A stretch of DNA of 47,467 bases. Source: Paenibacillus agaridevorans. Its GTDB lineage: Bacteria > Bacillota > Bacilli > Paenibacillales > Paenibacillaceae. The translations under genes and the position numbers were made by a program. The notes under the pieces were generated by a model that searched no databases, had not been told where the DNA came from, and saw nothing but the letters and a program-made list of their open reading frames with translations. Position 1 is the first letter of the stretch, and the number at the start of each line of letters is the position of its first letter. Location of the stretch: positions 1 to 47,467 of the forward strand of contig NZ_BDQX01000007.1 in NCBI RefSeq assembly GCF_003112455.1, given 5' to 3'. Shown here piece by piece: positions 9,947-20,000 of the stretch.

Positions 9947-11482
9947 CTATTTGGATGCCTTCCAGTCGTCGATCTGTTTCTGCATTTCTTCGATTACCTT
10001 GTCGGAGCCGGCCTTCTTCAGCTTTTCTACGAATACCGGATAGTCCTTATCCACCTTTAATACGCCATACGTCAAGCCTTCCACATATTCCTTGATCACC
10101 GCGGACGTATTGGCCACCTCCGTCTTGACCGGGGTCGGATCAAACGTAAATCCGATCGCAGGCGACGTCTGGGCTTCTGCGTTGATTTGCTTGTGCTGGG
10201 CCCATACATCCTCAGGCTGTCCTTCAATGAGATAACTGTTGAAGATAGTAGCCATCTCCCAGTTGGGGATACCGATATATTGGGAATCTTTATTCTGCTC
10301 GATGAATTTACCCGTTTTCTTCGTGTAGTCTTTTCCTTCAATACCGAAGGTCAGCAGATTAAACAGCTGTTCGTCCGAATTCAGCAACTCCAGCACCATC
10401 ATAGCCCGCTCCGGATTTTTGGATGTCCGGCTAATGGCGGTCAGCGTCGCTAGAATTCCGCTATTGTTCAACACTGGATTGGAAACCGCCGTATTCTGCA
10501 TCGGTACGCCGTAAGTTTGCGACGCCAAAGCTTCGCCGCCAGGCTGCCAAGCGCCGGCAAACCATGCGCCCATCACTTCCCCGGGCTTTAGATTTTGATC
10601 CTTCTTGGACAACAGCTCGATCGATTTGAAATAGCCCTTCTCTACCCACTTGTTGACTAGCGCAAGATGCGCTTGGAATTCTTCCGACTCGAACTGATTA
10701 AATACTTTCAACGAATCGTCATTCATGTAGACAGCGCCGGGCACATCATCTCCGCTGATCAGTTCCATGCCGTAGTAACCCGAAAGCTCTTTCCACCTGA
10801 TTTCGATCGGGTATTTGTCAGGCTCTCCGTTCTTGAACTTTTCCAAATACGGCTCCAGATCCTCCAGCTTAAAAGTATTTCTGTCGATTCCGTATACATC
10901 GAGGCCGTATTTATCCGCAGAAGCCTGTGGAACGTTTAAAGTGGTGCTTCTTGCCGAGAATTGCTGATTGGGCACCGCGTATACTTTGCCGTTTAATTTC
11001 ACCGCATTCCAGAATCCGTCCGGTATTGAGCTTTGGAGCTTGGGCCCATTTTTGCCAAGCAATTCATCCAGCGGAAGCAAGTTTCCTTTCGACGCGGCAA
11101 TCTGGAAGTTGTTGAACCAGTTCGAGTAGAAGGCCAGGTCGAACTCTTCCGACGCCGCCATCATCACCTTCATTTTCTCTTCGTACTCGCCCGTATTGAT
11201 CATTTTGAAATCAACTGTCGTATTGATCTTTTCCTTCAGAATTTTATTGACTTCGTCGAACACGGCGGTTTCTTCTCCCTTGGCATCTCCGTTAAAGGAA
11301 GGAAAATACCAGGTCAGCTTCACTTCAGGAAGCGCCGACGATGTTGCCGAATCTTCGTTAGCCGCCGGCGAGCTATTTGAAGCTTGCTGCTCTTCGTTTT
11401 TTGTTGCGCATCCGACTAGCGTGAAACTGAAGACCAGGCAAAGTACGATGGCCATCCCTAACGTCTTTTTTACTTTTGACAC
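9947..11482 (-). CDS. Lipoprotein sugar-binding protein of LplA type (DUF3502 C-terminus)
   Basis: A 511-aa extracellular solute-binding lipoprotein. The signal peptide ends in the lipobox LVGC (Cys about 25), followed by a Ser/Asn/Ala-rich tether. The body shows the family-1 binding-protein fold, and the last 130 residues (from AIGFTFDPTPVKTEVA) resemble DUF3502, which marks the LplA/LipO type of oligosaccharide binders. It starts with GTG at 11482, 6 bases after GGAGGG. It follows the two permease genes and is directly coupled to the GH106-like gene. The partner ATPase is not encoded here; an MsmX-type shared ATPase is expected. The ligand is probably an oligosaccharide, identity unknown. 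Confidence 0.93.
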   Translation of the reverse strand: MSKVKKTLGMAIVLCLVFSFTLVGCATKNEEQQASNSSPAANEDSATSSALPEVKLTWYFPSFNGDAKGEETAVFDEVNKILKEKINTTVDFKMINTGEYEEKMKVMMAASEEFDLAFYSNWFNNFQIAASKGNLLPLDELLGKNGPKLQSSIPDGFWNAVKLNGKVYAVPNQQFSARSTTLNVPQASADKYGLDVYGIDRNTFKLEDLEPYLEKFKNGEPDKYPIEIRWKELSGYYGMELISGDDVPGAVYMNDDSLKVFNQFESEEFQAHLALVNKWVEKGYFKSIELLSKKDQNLKPGEVMGAWFAGAWQPGGEALASQTYGVPMQNTAVSNPVLNNSGILATLTAISRTSKNPERAMMVLELLNSDEQLFNLLTFGIEGKDYTKKTGKFIEQNKDSQYIGIPNWEMATIFNSYLIEGQPEDVWAQHKQINAEAQTSPAIGFTFDPTPVKTEVANTSAVIKEYVEGLTYGVLKVDKDYPVFVEKLKKAGSDKVIEEMQKQIDDWKASK

Positions 11483-11545
11483 GTTGAACCCTCCATATGT
11501 TTTATATTGTTATTTTAAACCGGAATGGTGTCCGGAAATAACCCG

Positions 11546-12436
11546 TCATCCTTTTACTGATCCTACCGTTAATCCCTTGACGAAATACTTCTGAAAGAAG
11601 GGGAACACAAACAGCATTGGAAGCGAAGTCAATATGCTCAGCGCCAGTCTGGAAGACAGCTTCGGGAGTGAATCCTGGCTGATTCCCGGTGGCAAATAGC
11701 TCGCATTGTTAATGTAGAAATCAAGATTAGCCATAATTTTATAAAACAAATATTGCAGACTAATCAGTTTGTCGTCCGTGATGAACAATAAGCCGAGCCA
11801 GTAATCGTTCCAATATTGGAAGATAATCAGCAGGCCGACCGTTGCCAGCACAGGCTTGGACAAGGGCAGTATCATTCTGAAAAATATCCCGAATTCGTTT
11901 GAGCCGTCGATCTTCGCCGATTCAATAATTTCCACGGGAACCGTCTGAAAAAAAGTCCGGAGCAGCAGAATATACCATGCCGCGACCAAATACGGAACGA
12001 CCAGCACCCAAAATGTATTTTGCAGCTTCATGCTCGTGATCATCATATACCAGGGAACGAGGCCTCCCGTAAACATCATCGTGAAAAAGACATAGAATGA
12101 TATTTTCTCTCTCCACTTGAAGTCCTTGCGTGCGAGCGGGTAAGCGATCATGGCGTTGACTAGCAAGCCGACGACGGTGCCTACGGCGGTAACGGAAAAA
12201 GATACCCAATAGGCATGCAGCAATTTTTGAGCATTGAGAAATATATACTCGTAAGCGACAAACGTAATCTCCCTCGGGAACAGCCGATAACCGTGATTAA
12301 TAACATCCTTTTCCGGGGAAAGCGACGTGCTTATCACAATAATGATCGGTAGGATGCATAATATACTGAACAAAATAAGTATTCCATGCGAGAAAACAAG
12401 CAGTAGCCGATTATCCGATTTTTCCTTTGTATCCAT
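11546..12436 (-). CDS. Carbohydrate ABC permease, LplC/YtcP type
   Basis: A 296-aa inner-membrane permease of the CUT1 family with about six hydrophobic segments, the first at residues 13-35. The EAA loop that contacts the ATPase is visible as EIIESAKIDGSNEFGIFF followed by RMILPLSKP (about residues 190-215). The C-terminus QKYFVKGLTVGSVKG is typical of the second permease of this type. It starts at an ATG preceded by GGGGAGAA, 11 bases after the first permease gene, and precedes the binding-protein gene by 63 bases. It pairs with the upstream LplB-like protein to form the membrane channel. Confidence 0.93.
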   Translation of the reverse strand: MDTKEKSDNRLLLVFSHGILILFSILCILPIIIVISTSLSPEKDVINHGYRLFPREITFVAYEYIFLNAQKLLHAYWVSFSVTAVGTVVGLLVNAMIAYPLARKDFKWREKISFYVFFTMMFTGGLVPWYMMITSMKLQNTFWVLVVPYLVAAWYILLLRTFFQTVPVEIIESAKIDGSNEFGIFFRMILPLSKPVLATVGLLIIFQYWNDYWLGLLFITDDKLISLQYLFYKIMANLDFYINNASYLPPGISQDSLPKLSSRLALSILTSLPMLFVFPFFQKYFVKGLTVGSVKG

Positions 12437-12447
12437 GCTATTCTCCC

Positions 12448-13377
12448 CTAGAAAACCGCATTGTCTTCGTTCGTTCTTTTGATCAAGTAATTGGAAACGA
12501 GCACCAAAACAAATCCTACAACAGATTGATAGAATCCCGCCGCGATCGCCATCCCCGTATCTCCCATCACCCTAAGCGACCGGTATACGTAAGTGTCGAT
12601 AACGTCCGTTGTGCTGTACAATATGCCGTTATCCTTCGGCAAATTGTAGAACATATCGAAGTTGCCGCTGAAAATTCTGCCAATGCTGATCAAGGTGAGC
12701 AGTGAAATAAGCGGCATCAGGAACGGCAGAGTGATTTTTAACATCATCGTCAGCTTGGAGGCGCCGTCGATCGAGGCCGCCTCATAATATTCCCGGTCGA
12801 TTCCGAGAAGAGCGGCAAAATAGATCAGCGAAGTGTATCCAAGGGATTTCCAGATTGCCATAACAACGATAATGTAGGGCCAATATTCCGGCGCGAAATA
12901 CCAGTTCGGCGGCTGAATGCCCAGACCGACCAATATTCTGTTCAGGAAACCGAGACTCGGCTCCAGAAACGCGAACAGCATGCTCGATACGATGACCCAG
13001 GACAAGAAATAAGGGATAAACATCAGCGTTTGATAAATTTTGGCGAAAAGTTTTCTAGTAATTTCATTCAACAGGATCGCAAACCCGACGGCAAGCGTTG
13101 TACTTAACACGATGATAACGGCGTTGTAGCCGACCGTATTTCGCGTAATTCGCCAGGCCGTGTCCGATTGAAAAAAAAACTCAAAGTTCTTCAGTCCGAT
13201 CCATTCGCTGCCGAGCAGCCCTTTATCTACTCTGTAATCTTGAAAAGCGACGATCAGCCCTCCCATCGGAATGTAGTTAAAGAGCAGCAGCAAAATGAGA
13301 GCCGGCGTACAGAGCAGGAACAACTGCGCGGTACTGTTGATCTTAAAGAAACGAAGGCCTCCGGTGCGATTGTTCAT
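12448..13377 (-). CDS. Carbohydrate ABC permease, LplB type
   Basis: A 309-aa CUT1 permease and the first gene of the transporter operon. The open frame extends to 13461, but the ATG at 13377 is preferred because GGAGAAAGGAC stands just upstream and the translation then begins MNNRTGGLRFFKIN with the first membrane helix at about 16-38. The EAA loop reads EYYEAASIDGASKLTMM followed by KITLPFLMP. LplB-like features include NYIPMGGLIVAFQDY after the first helix. Regulation probably runs through the AraC sensor encoded upstream. Confidence 0.92.
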   Translation of the reverse strand: MNNRTGGLRFFKINSTAQLFLLCTPALILLLLFNYIPMGGLIVAFQDYRVDKGLLGSEWIGLKNFEFFFQSDTAWRITRNTVGYNAVIIVLSTTLAVGFAILLNEITRKLFAKIYQTLMFIPYFLSWVIVSSMLFAFLEPSLGFLNRILVGLGIQPPNWYFAPEYWPYIIVVMAIWKSLGYTSLIYFAALLGIDREYYEAASIDGASKLTMMLKITLPFLMPLISLLTLISIGRIFSGNFDMFYNLPKDNGILYSTTDVIDTYVYRSLRVMGDTGMAIAAGFYQSVVGFVLVLVSNYLIKRTNEDNAVF

Positions 13378-13480
13378 GAATAAGTCCTTTCTCCACTGAT
13401 CGTATTTTTGTTTCGTCCACACCCTGAGATTAGCAGGCTGCCGGCGCCGAAAACACTCCAAATCGCATACAAAGCTTAGA

Positions 13481-13543
13481 ATTATAGATTATTCCGCCTT
13501 ATGAATGCATACATTTATCCGTTTTGCCTCCGTCTGCCTCCGT
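13481..13543 (-). promoter_or_regulatory. Promoter and operator region of the Lpl-type transport operon
   Basis: A perfect -10 TATAAT lies at 13481-13486 on the minus strand, without a good -35, as expected for an activator-dependent promoter. Just upstream is the imperfect palindrome ATAAATGTATGCATTCAT (13501-13518), which contains the 12-mer GATAAATGTATG (13508-13519). Further upstream are two copies of ACGGAGGCA (13525-13533 and 13535-13543) spaced exactly 10 bp, one helical turn, as often seen for AraC-family binding sites. The 12-mer recurs at 15901-15912 upstream of the regulator gene. Confidence 0.6.
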
Positions 13544-13560
13544 TCGGCACGCCTACACAT

Positions 13561-13592
13561 AAAAAAACTCCCGTGGCATCAGCCTACGGGAG
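13561..13592 (-). terminator. Rho-independent terminator of the AraC sensor gene, overlapping its stop
   Basis: On the minus strand CTCCCGTAGGC (13592-13582) pairs with GCCACGGGAG (13577-13568) with one bulge, and is followed by seven T. The left arm is formed by the last sense codons of the regulator gene, whose TGA is at 13579-13581. It separates the regulator from the transporter operon. Confidence 0.9.
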
Positions 13593-15813
13593 GTAAAGAC
13601 TTGCGGTATTGATTCGGCGTTAAGCCCGTCGCTTTCTTAAAGAGCGTGTAGAAATATCCGCTGCTTAGGAAGCCGACCCGCTCTGAGATTTCGTTGATCG
13701 GATATTCAGTGTTCGCCAGCAACTCCTTCGCTTGCTCCAGACGAACTTCGGTTATATATTCCGCTACGGATTTGCCGTTTATTTTTTTAAACAGCCGGCC
13801 CAGGTACATCGAGGACATCTTAAATTGATAGGCGATTGTATCGATGGATAAATTCATGTCCGAGTGCCGATGATGGATCATTTCCACTACGTCCTGGATT
13901 AACTCGTCATGCTTGGCGCTCGTTTTTTCCTTCAGCTTCGCGGTAATGCTGCCGAACAAGGCGAAGAAATGCTCGTTGATTTCCTCCAGTGTCTCCAACT
14001 TGTCCAATTCCGAGATAAAGGCGTTCAAATTGTACGGCATCGGCTTTCCAGAATTCCTCTGGATCGTATCAAGCACCATGTTCATATCGACGGCCAGACG
14101 CAGCAGGCCGGATCTGACAATATTGTAGGAATAACTGACGGTATGATTCACGATATGAATATAAATATTTTGCGCATCGGCTACTTTCCCGAGCAGCAAC
14201 GCGTCGATCAGCATCTTTTCTTTATCCGATGGATACGTATACGGCTTGTCGGACAGCGCTTTAATATGGTCGGGGGTGATGATACAGCCGTGTCCATAGG
14301 TCAATCGGTAGTTGGAAGCGTCGACTGTCTCGTCATAGAGGTCTCCCGCCTCGCTTAACGTGTTCGCGATCGGACTTATGGCTACAGACAGCGAGACCTT
14401 GTACGCGGTCTGAACATAATTTTGAATGTTCTTAATGAGACTTTCCAAGGCTGCGTAGACTTCATGGGCGCTGCCGCTGTCGACATTGCTCAAGACGACA
14501 ATGTGATCGGTGTCGACATCGACCGCTTCGCATTCGTACAGCGCCGATAAGATTTCGCTTGCGATGTTCATGATCGAGAATTTAATCAAGCTTCTACCGT
14601 TCGCACTGTTATTTTGCACGAATGATTTGAACCCATCTATTTTAAACAGCATCAGCACCAGCGGGGAACCGGGATTCAACTTTGTGTGAAACGTATGGAA
14701 TTTCTTCAAAATGACTTCGTCCGCTAGCCGGGTATCATTTCGCAATATGTTTCTTAGAAAGATATACTTCTCCTCATTGCCTTTTTCCTTCTGCATAATC
14801 GACAAGCTGGACGCGATATTGTGGATCGGGCGGTACAGCTTGCGTGAGAGGACCAAGGACAACAGCAGGCCGCTAACCAAAATCAATATCCCGAATAGGA
14901 ACGTCTTGGATTTCATTTCATTGATCTTATGCATAATCGAGCTGTAGGGCGTGACCCGGATAAATTTCCAAGCATGAGCATCGGAAGAAACGTACGAAAC
15001 AAGCGACTTAATGTCGTTTACTACGTCGACAAAATAACCCGAGCCTCTATTGGAAGCCAATATCTTGTGAATGTAAGGCAAGCCGGAGAGGTCCGTGAGG
15101 ATGCCGTTCTCCTGATCGCTGATCACCATTTTACCGTCGTTATCGATGATGAACGTATTGCTCTGGGGTTCGGTATTCAACAGATCGATCATATTTCGCA
15201 GCCAGTTCTCGGAAATGTTGAGAATGATAATATGATCGTCAAGCGGAATCTTCTCCGCATAGGAATCGTAAAACAGAAACGTGTACACGTTTTTGCTCGG
15301 AGTGCTAACGATGCCGGGATAGGCATTATCGATATTGCGGGGAATCGGCGTGATCCGCTTGTAATCTTTCATATTTTTTAAAATTTGCAGAATGCCCTGA
15401 TCGAAGAAGGTTCCCTTTTGATCCGGCTCGATTTTTTCAATATTGACAAGACTCGTATACAAAGTATCCCGTTTCGAATTGTATACGTAGATCGAATCGA
15501 CGAACGGCGAAGTAGCCCGGTACGAACGCAGTTGATCGAGCGCCAAATACTCCTCCCGCACGTCAGGCAGCGAGGCGTAGGAGAGCTTGGAGATAGTGTC
15601 GTTAAAATAAACCTGAAGAGACAAGCTTTTCGCGAGGTCGTTCATTAAAGTCGCGCTGTAGCTGATTTGCGAGAGGCCGTCTTTATTGGAATTATGGGCG
15701 ATGTTCAGCCCGATCCGCTCGAATGTGAAATACAAAATGGATGAGACCACGAATATCGTGATCGTAATTGACAAAGTCAAGGAAAGTAATATTTTCGTAT
15801 AAAATTTAGGCAA
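13579..15813 (-). CDS. Membrane-bound AraC-family sensor-regulator (YesN-like, one-component)
   Basis: A 744-aa protein with a membrane helix at about 8-28, an extracytoplasmic Cache-like sensor region (about 30-297), a second membrane helix at 298-320, a cytoplasmic middle domain (about 375-500) that resembles a degenerate GGDEF fold, and an AraC-type double helix-turn-helix at about 636-740 (motifs YLGRLFKKINGKSV and PINEISERVGFLSSGYF). Proteins of this build sense an extracellular sugar signal and directly activate nearby carbohydrate genes. The start is TTG at 15813, with AAAGGGGGAA 7-8 bases upstream; no better in-frame start is seen. It is transcribed towards the transporter operon and ends in its own terminator. 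Confidence 0.9.
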   Translation of the reverse strand: MPKFYTKILLSLTLSITITIFVVSSILYFTFERIGLNIAHNSNKDGLSQISYSATLMNDLAKSLSLQVYFNDTISKLSYASLPDVREEYLALDQLRSYRATSPFVDSIYVYNSKRDTLYTSLVNIEKIEPDQKGTFFDQGILQILKNMKDYKRITPIPRNIDNAYPGIVSTPSKNVYTFLFYDSYAEKIPLDDHIIILNISENWLRNMIDLLNTEPQSNTFIIDNDGKMVISDQENGILTDLSGLPYIHKILASNRGSGYFVDVVNDIKSLVSYVSSDAHAWKFIRVTPYSSIMHKINEMKSKTFLFGILILVSGLLLSLVLSRKLYRPIHNIASSLSIMQKEKGNEEKYIFLRNILRNDTRLADEVILKKFHTFHTKLNPGSPLVLMLFKIDGFKSFVQNNSANGRSLIKFSIMNIASEILSALYECEAVDVDTDHIVVLSNVDSGSAHEVYAALESLIKNIQNYVQTAYKVSLSVAISPIANTLSEAGDLYDETVDASNYRLTYGHGCIITPDHIKALSDKPYTYPSDKEKMLIDALLLGKVADAQNIYIHIVNHTVSYSYNIVRSGLLRLAVDMNMVLDTIQRNSGKPMPYNLNAFISELDKLETLEEINEHFFALFGSITAKLKEKTSAKHDELIQDVVEMIHHRHSDMNLSIDTIAYQFKMSSMYLGRLFKKINGKSVAEYITEVRLEQAKELLANTEYPINEISERVGFLSSGYFYTLFKKATGLTPNQYRKSLPPVG

Positions 15814-15843
15814 ACTGGCTTCCCCCTTTGTTTTCTACTTCAA

Positions 15844-15872
15844 TTTATAAAACAATGGGGGGAGCCAGTCAA
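15844..15872 (-). promoter_or_regulatory. Sigma-A promoter of the AraC sensor gene
   Basis: TTGACT (15867-15872) and TATAAA (15844-15849) are 17 bp apart on the minus strand, 31 bases from the TTG start. Upstream lie the inverted repeat ATTGA-N7-TCAAT (15880-15896) and the 12-mer GATAAATGTATG (15901-15912), candidate sites for self-regulation. Confidence 0.75.
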
Positions 15873-16428
15873 CACTCTTATTGACGATCTATCAATCTCT
15901 GATAAATGTATGAATTTCGCACTCGGGCAAAAGGAGGTTGACCGCTGTTGTCGTTTTGCCGACGCTTCTTTTCTGATTGGCTAGGGCAACTACTTTGCTC
16001 TTCGAACATTTCTCCTTTCACTTTCACGCAAAAAAGCCGACTGTGCTGAACAATAAAGAAAAAGGATCACGCCACCCGACGTCCAAATCCAAGTCCAAGA
16101 CGACCGAAACCTCGATTTTGTCCTTGAGCAGCTTATTTTGAAGTCGTCGCCGTCCGCCATGAACGTCATAAATCGCGTAAAGTGTTGAAAACAATGGATT
16201 TCTACGTATCTATTCGTTGTATTCCTACCATGCACTACACATGCACGGTATGCGGAAACAGACTGGCATGGAATTAGTTCTGTTACAATCCAATATTTTT
16301 CTAAAAATCGATCACCTTAAATGTAAAAAATAAACATCCAGATTGGACCGAGCTAAAACTCATTTACGTACGCTTTGGGACAAGTTTGACTTTCGTTGCT
16401 TTTGTCAAAATCAGAGTTGTCTAAAAAA

Positions 16429-16486
16429 ACGAGTGAAGATGAAGACTACACCACGGCGAAATAGTTCGTGGCTCTTCCACACTCGT
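16429..16486. repeat. Long imperfect inverted repeat (hairpin)
   Basis: Three nested pairs can be read: ACGAGTG (16429-16435) with CACTCGT (16480-16486), AAGA (16436-16439) with TCTT (16473-16476), and CCACG (16451-16455) with CGTGG (16467-16471). No coding frame explains it. It may be an insertion-sequence end or a small structured RNA. Confidence 0.4.
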
Positions 16487-16890
16487 TGTCAGGTTCGCAG
16501 CAGAAGCCACGGGGGGGCTTATAATCTACGTTTGATATTCTATTAACAACATATGAGAAAGCGAAATTGTTGTATGAAATGAAGGAACTTGATGGGATTC
16601 TGAACTTTACGGTGGAACTGATCATTTTGGCTGCTTGTTCCGTCAAAAAAACGAAAAGCCATCCCAAGCAGCTAACAAACAGCTGCTTTTGAGAGACGAC
16701 TTTAAGCTTAAACCCAACTATTTTTTCCCGCTTTTGTTGCCTTTTTTGTCCGACGTTCGAGTTGTTGTATTTTGGACACCATGCCCTTGCTGTTTAGACA
16801 ATTCAGTTCCCCCCTTTGCAGGTGATTGGTCATAGTATACACACTTTACACCTCAATAATGTTCGGTAGGAGCAGGTAACGCTGACTTAT

Positions 16891-17016
16891 ATGGTGAAAG
16901 TAGTTACACCGCCCCGTACGAACAATGATTTAGAGCAATTCTTTCGCTGGAAGGGGCCACCTGTTACGATCATTACTATGTTCCGCTCACGAATAAACAT
17001 CTACCATGAGAAATAG
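16891..17016 (+). pseudogene. Transposase C-terminal remnant
   Basis: The 41-codon plus-strand frame reads MVKVVTPPRTNNDLEQFFRW and continues to a TAG. PPRTNNDLEQFFR is a motif seen near the C-terminus of DDE-type transposases, where RTNN is followed by an acidic residue. The catalytic core upstream is missing or scrambled, so this is a scrap of an insertion sequence. The family cannot be assigned safely from this piece. Confidence 0.5.
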
Positions 17017-17050
17017 CCAAGCCCCCAGCTCAATTGCCGGGGGCCTGGCT
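17015..17050 (-). terminator. Terminator of the giant SLH gene
   Basis: AGCCAAGCCCCC (17015-17026) pairs with GGGGGCCTGGCT (17039-17050), 12 bp with one G-U pair, just beyond the stop at 17070. The tract after the stem on the minus strand is ATTTCT, so the T run is short. Confidence 0.75.
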
Positions 17051-17069
17051 TTACTGATCGACTTCAGCT

Positions 17070-20000
17070 TTATTCACTTGCGAACTCTAGCGCTCTAAGC
17101 AGAACGACCACCGACTCGGCTCTTGTTGCCGTTTGATTCGGAGCGAACTTGTTGCCGCCGACGCCTTGAACGAGCCCGTTCTCAACAGCCGTTGCAACTA
17201 CCGCTCTAGCCCATGCCGGGATCTCGGCGTCATCCGCAAATCCAGTTGTCGCCTTGGAGTTGTCGGCGAAACCAAGCGCATTTACGATCATCGTCACCAT
17301 CTCGACGCGGCTGATCTTCGCGTTCGGTCTGAAGCTGCCATCGGAGTAGCCTTTCACGATTCCAGCTTGCACAGCTTGAGCGATGCCTTGTTTCGCCCAC
17401 GAGCCGATGGCTGCCATATCGTTAAACTCCAGCTCGGCTCCGTTTCCTTGCAAGTTCAGCATGCGAGCCAGCATGACTGCAAACTCGGCACGGGTAACCT
17501 CGCTCTTCGGCTTGAATGTGCCGTCAGCATAGCCGCTGATAATGCCCTTTGCTGCTGCAAGTTTAATACTTGCTTCCGCCCAGTGGCCTAGAATGTCGCT
17601 AAATTTGACTTCAAAGTTCTCTTCAGGCTTAGGTTCCTCTTCTTCCGTTACCGGAGCATTTACATTTACAACGCAAGTTGCGGTCATATTTCCATCTGTG
17701 GTTGTTACTGTGATGATTGCCGTGCCGCTGCCTTTAGCTACAACTCTACCTGCACGATCAACAATCGCAACATTTTCGTTGCTGGATTTCCAGGTCACAA
17801 GCTTAAGGTCGGCATTACTTGGCCTAATAGTTGCTGTCAGCTGAGATTCATCGCCAATATTCAGTTCCAATGTCTGTTTATCCAGACTTACACCTGTAAC
17901 ATGTATCGGAACGTATATCACTTCATGTACTGGTATTTTTGCGGCAATAAATCTTGCTACAGCGCTTTTTAAGTTTACAGTTGCGCTATCGATGTCTTCC
18001 TGGGTCTTTGCATCCGCTTTGGCCGTTAATGCAGCTGTTATTGCAGCTTCCAAGGCATCTTTTGCACTTTGCGGATACTGCCCAGGATTTGTACCGATTC
18101 CTGCCGTGTCTCTTAAATCTGCAGCTATTTTTATTTGATTATCCAATTCGGTTGTATCGATTGTCTCTGATGGCATGCTTACAGTTACAACAGAGGTTGC
18201 GGTTTTATTTCCATCCTCGGTTGTCACTGTGATAACCGCTATCCCCTCTGCTATTGCTGTAACCTTGCCGGTGTTATCAACTGCTGCAATTCCATCATCG
18301 CTTGATGTCCATGTTACATTCTTATTAGCTGCTCCCGATGGAGTGATAGTCGCCTTTAATTGATAAACACCGCCAACGTTTAATTGAAGCGTTTCTTTAT
18401 CAAGGCTCACTTCCTCGACTTTAATATTCGGATCAACTATTTGTGCAGCCTTAAAGCTTTCTACTGCGGCTTTCAAGCCTTCCGCTGCACGATCAATCTC
18501 TTCCTGGGTCTTTGCATTAACCTTTATAGCCGATGCAATGGTTACTGCAGCAGTTAAGGCATCTATTGCCTCTTGCGGATACTGCCCGGCTTCTGTACCA
18601 ACCTCAGCATTGTCCACTAGTTCCACAGCTGCTACTATTTCGCTGTCCAATGCGGATGTGTCGATCATTGGTAATTGAGTGCTTTCATTTGACGGAATGC
18701 TTTCATCGCTAAGCCTGTTTAATGCAGTCACAACATAATTACTAGTTGGTTGACCTGTCTGATCCGTATAGCTTTGCGGACCTGTCTCACTCTTACGAAC
18801 TTTAGCAATCAGTTTAACAGGATTGTTAATGTCTACAGCCTCATTATCTTCAAAACGATAAACGGCATAGTATGCTGTATTTTCATCATTATCCTGCCAG
18901 CTAATTGTATGGCTCCCGTCTTCAAATGTTCCACTTACTAATACCGGAGCTTCAGGTGCAACTCCACCCTTCCACGGCATTGCCGGCATAAGGGCTTTGG
19001 TAGCCCATAAGTCGTTCTTAATAAGTGATGCAGCGGAAGCAGCGTTAGGAGAATTTACTTTAAACGAGTTATACGTAAAAATCATAGTACCGTCTATATG
19101 GGGGTTTGCAGCATTAAACTTAAGCTGGCGTGCAATTTCCTGATCCCCAACACCCGGGGTATTCCAATACTTATCAGTAGTTCCTTCAACAGGATTTAGC
19201 CAGTACAAACCTACACCCATATATAGCTGTGTGTGTACATCAGGGTTGTTTTCAAGCAAATCAGACCACCATGATGAAACAACTCCATACCCTGCAGCCG
19301 AATTTGCAAATGTCCAGTACACCTGCGGGGTTATATAGTCGATTATTTCTTCTAATACCCACTTCTTAGTATCTGCATAAGCACGGTCATAGTTTGGTAT
19401 TCCGGCCGAAGTTTCAGAACCATCCGGATGTCCGTCTTTCTTGTTGCCCCATACGCCTGCCGGGCTAATCCCGAATTTAACCCACGGCTTTGCTGCGTTT
19501 ATTCTATTATGCAGATTTTTAACCAGTGTATATGTGTTATTTCTGCGCCAATCCTCAATCTTCGGAAACTCGGTTTTGTCGGCATAGGTATCATATGTGC
19601 TCTGATCACTATACCCGGCATCAAAACCGCCATTGCTGCCAACATAGAAATAATCGTCAAAGTGTATGCCGTCTATATCGTAATTCTCGACTATTTCCAT
19701 AACGGAGTCTTCAACATATTTCGCAGCTTCCGGAATGCCTGGGTCAAGGACAAAGCGGCTTGTGCCGACCTTTATCCATTCCGGATGCTTGGCATAGATA
19801 CTATCAGGCACCTGGCTCAACATATTTCCTACTGCATTTAAGTCCGATAAAGGCTTTCCTGATTCGTCCTTATACATGGCCGCCGGCATGGAAACGCGGT
19901 ATGGGTTAGCCCACGCATGCAGTTCGAGATTTCTTTTATGCGCTTCTTCAATTGCGAACTGCAGCGGGTCGAATCCCGGATCAACATCCTGTTTTCCTGT

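Larger units (their letters stand above)
15814..17069. other. Gene-poor interval with transposase debris and hairpins
   Basis: Apart from the regulator promoter, this 1.25-kb stretch has no intact gene. It holds a transposase C-terminal scrap (16891-17016), a long imperfect hairpin (16429-16486), a smaller plus-strand hairpin AAGCAGCT/AGCTGCTT followed by TT (16666-16690), and a terminator (17015-17050). A short plus-strand frame near 16230 reads HYTCTVCGNRLAW, resembling a Cys-x2-Cys finger, but stops and frame changes surround it. The interval looks like the scar of one or more decayed insertion sequences. Confidence 0.55.

Noticed and set aside
15990..16235. 81-codon minus-strand frame in the transposase scar
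   Set aside because: Low-complexity Ser/Arg/Trp-rich text without a ribosome site or domain; another frame there looks equally protein-like, so none can be trusted.
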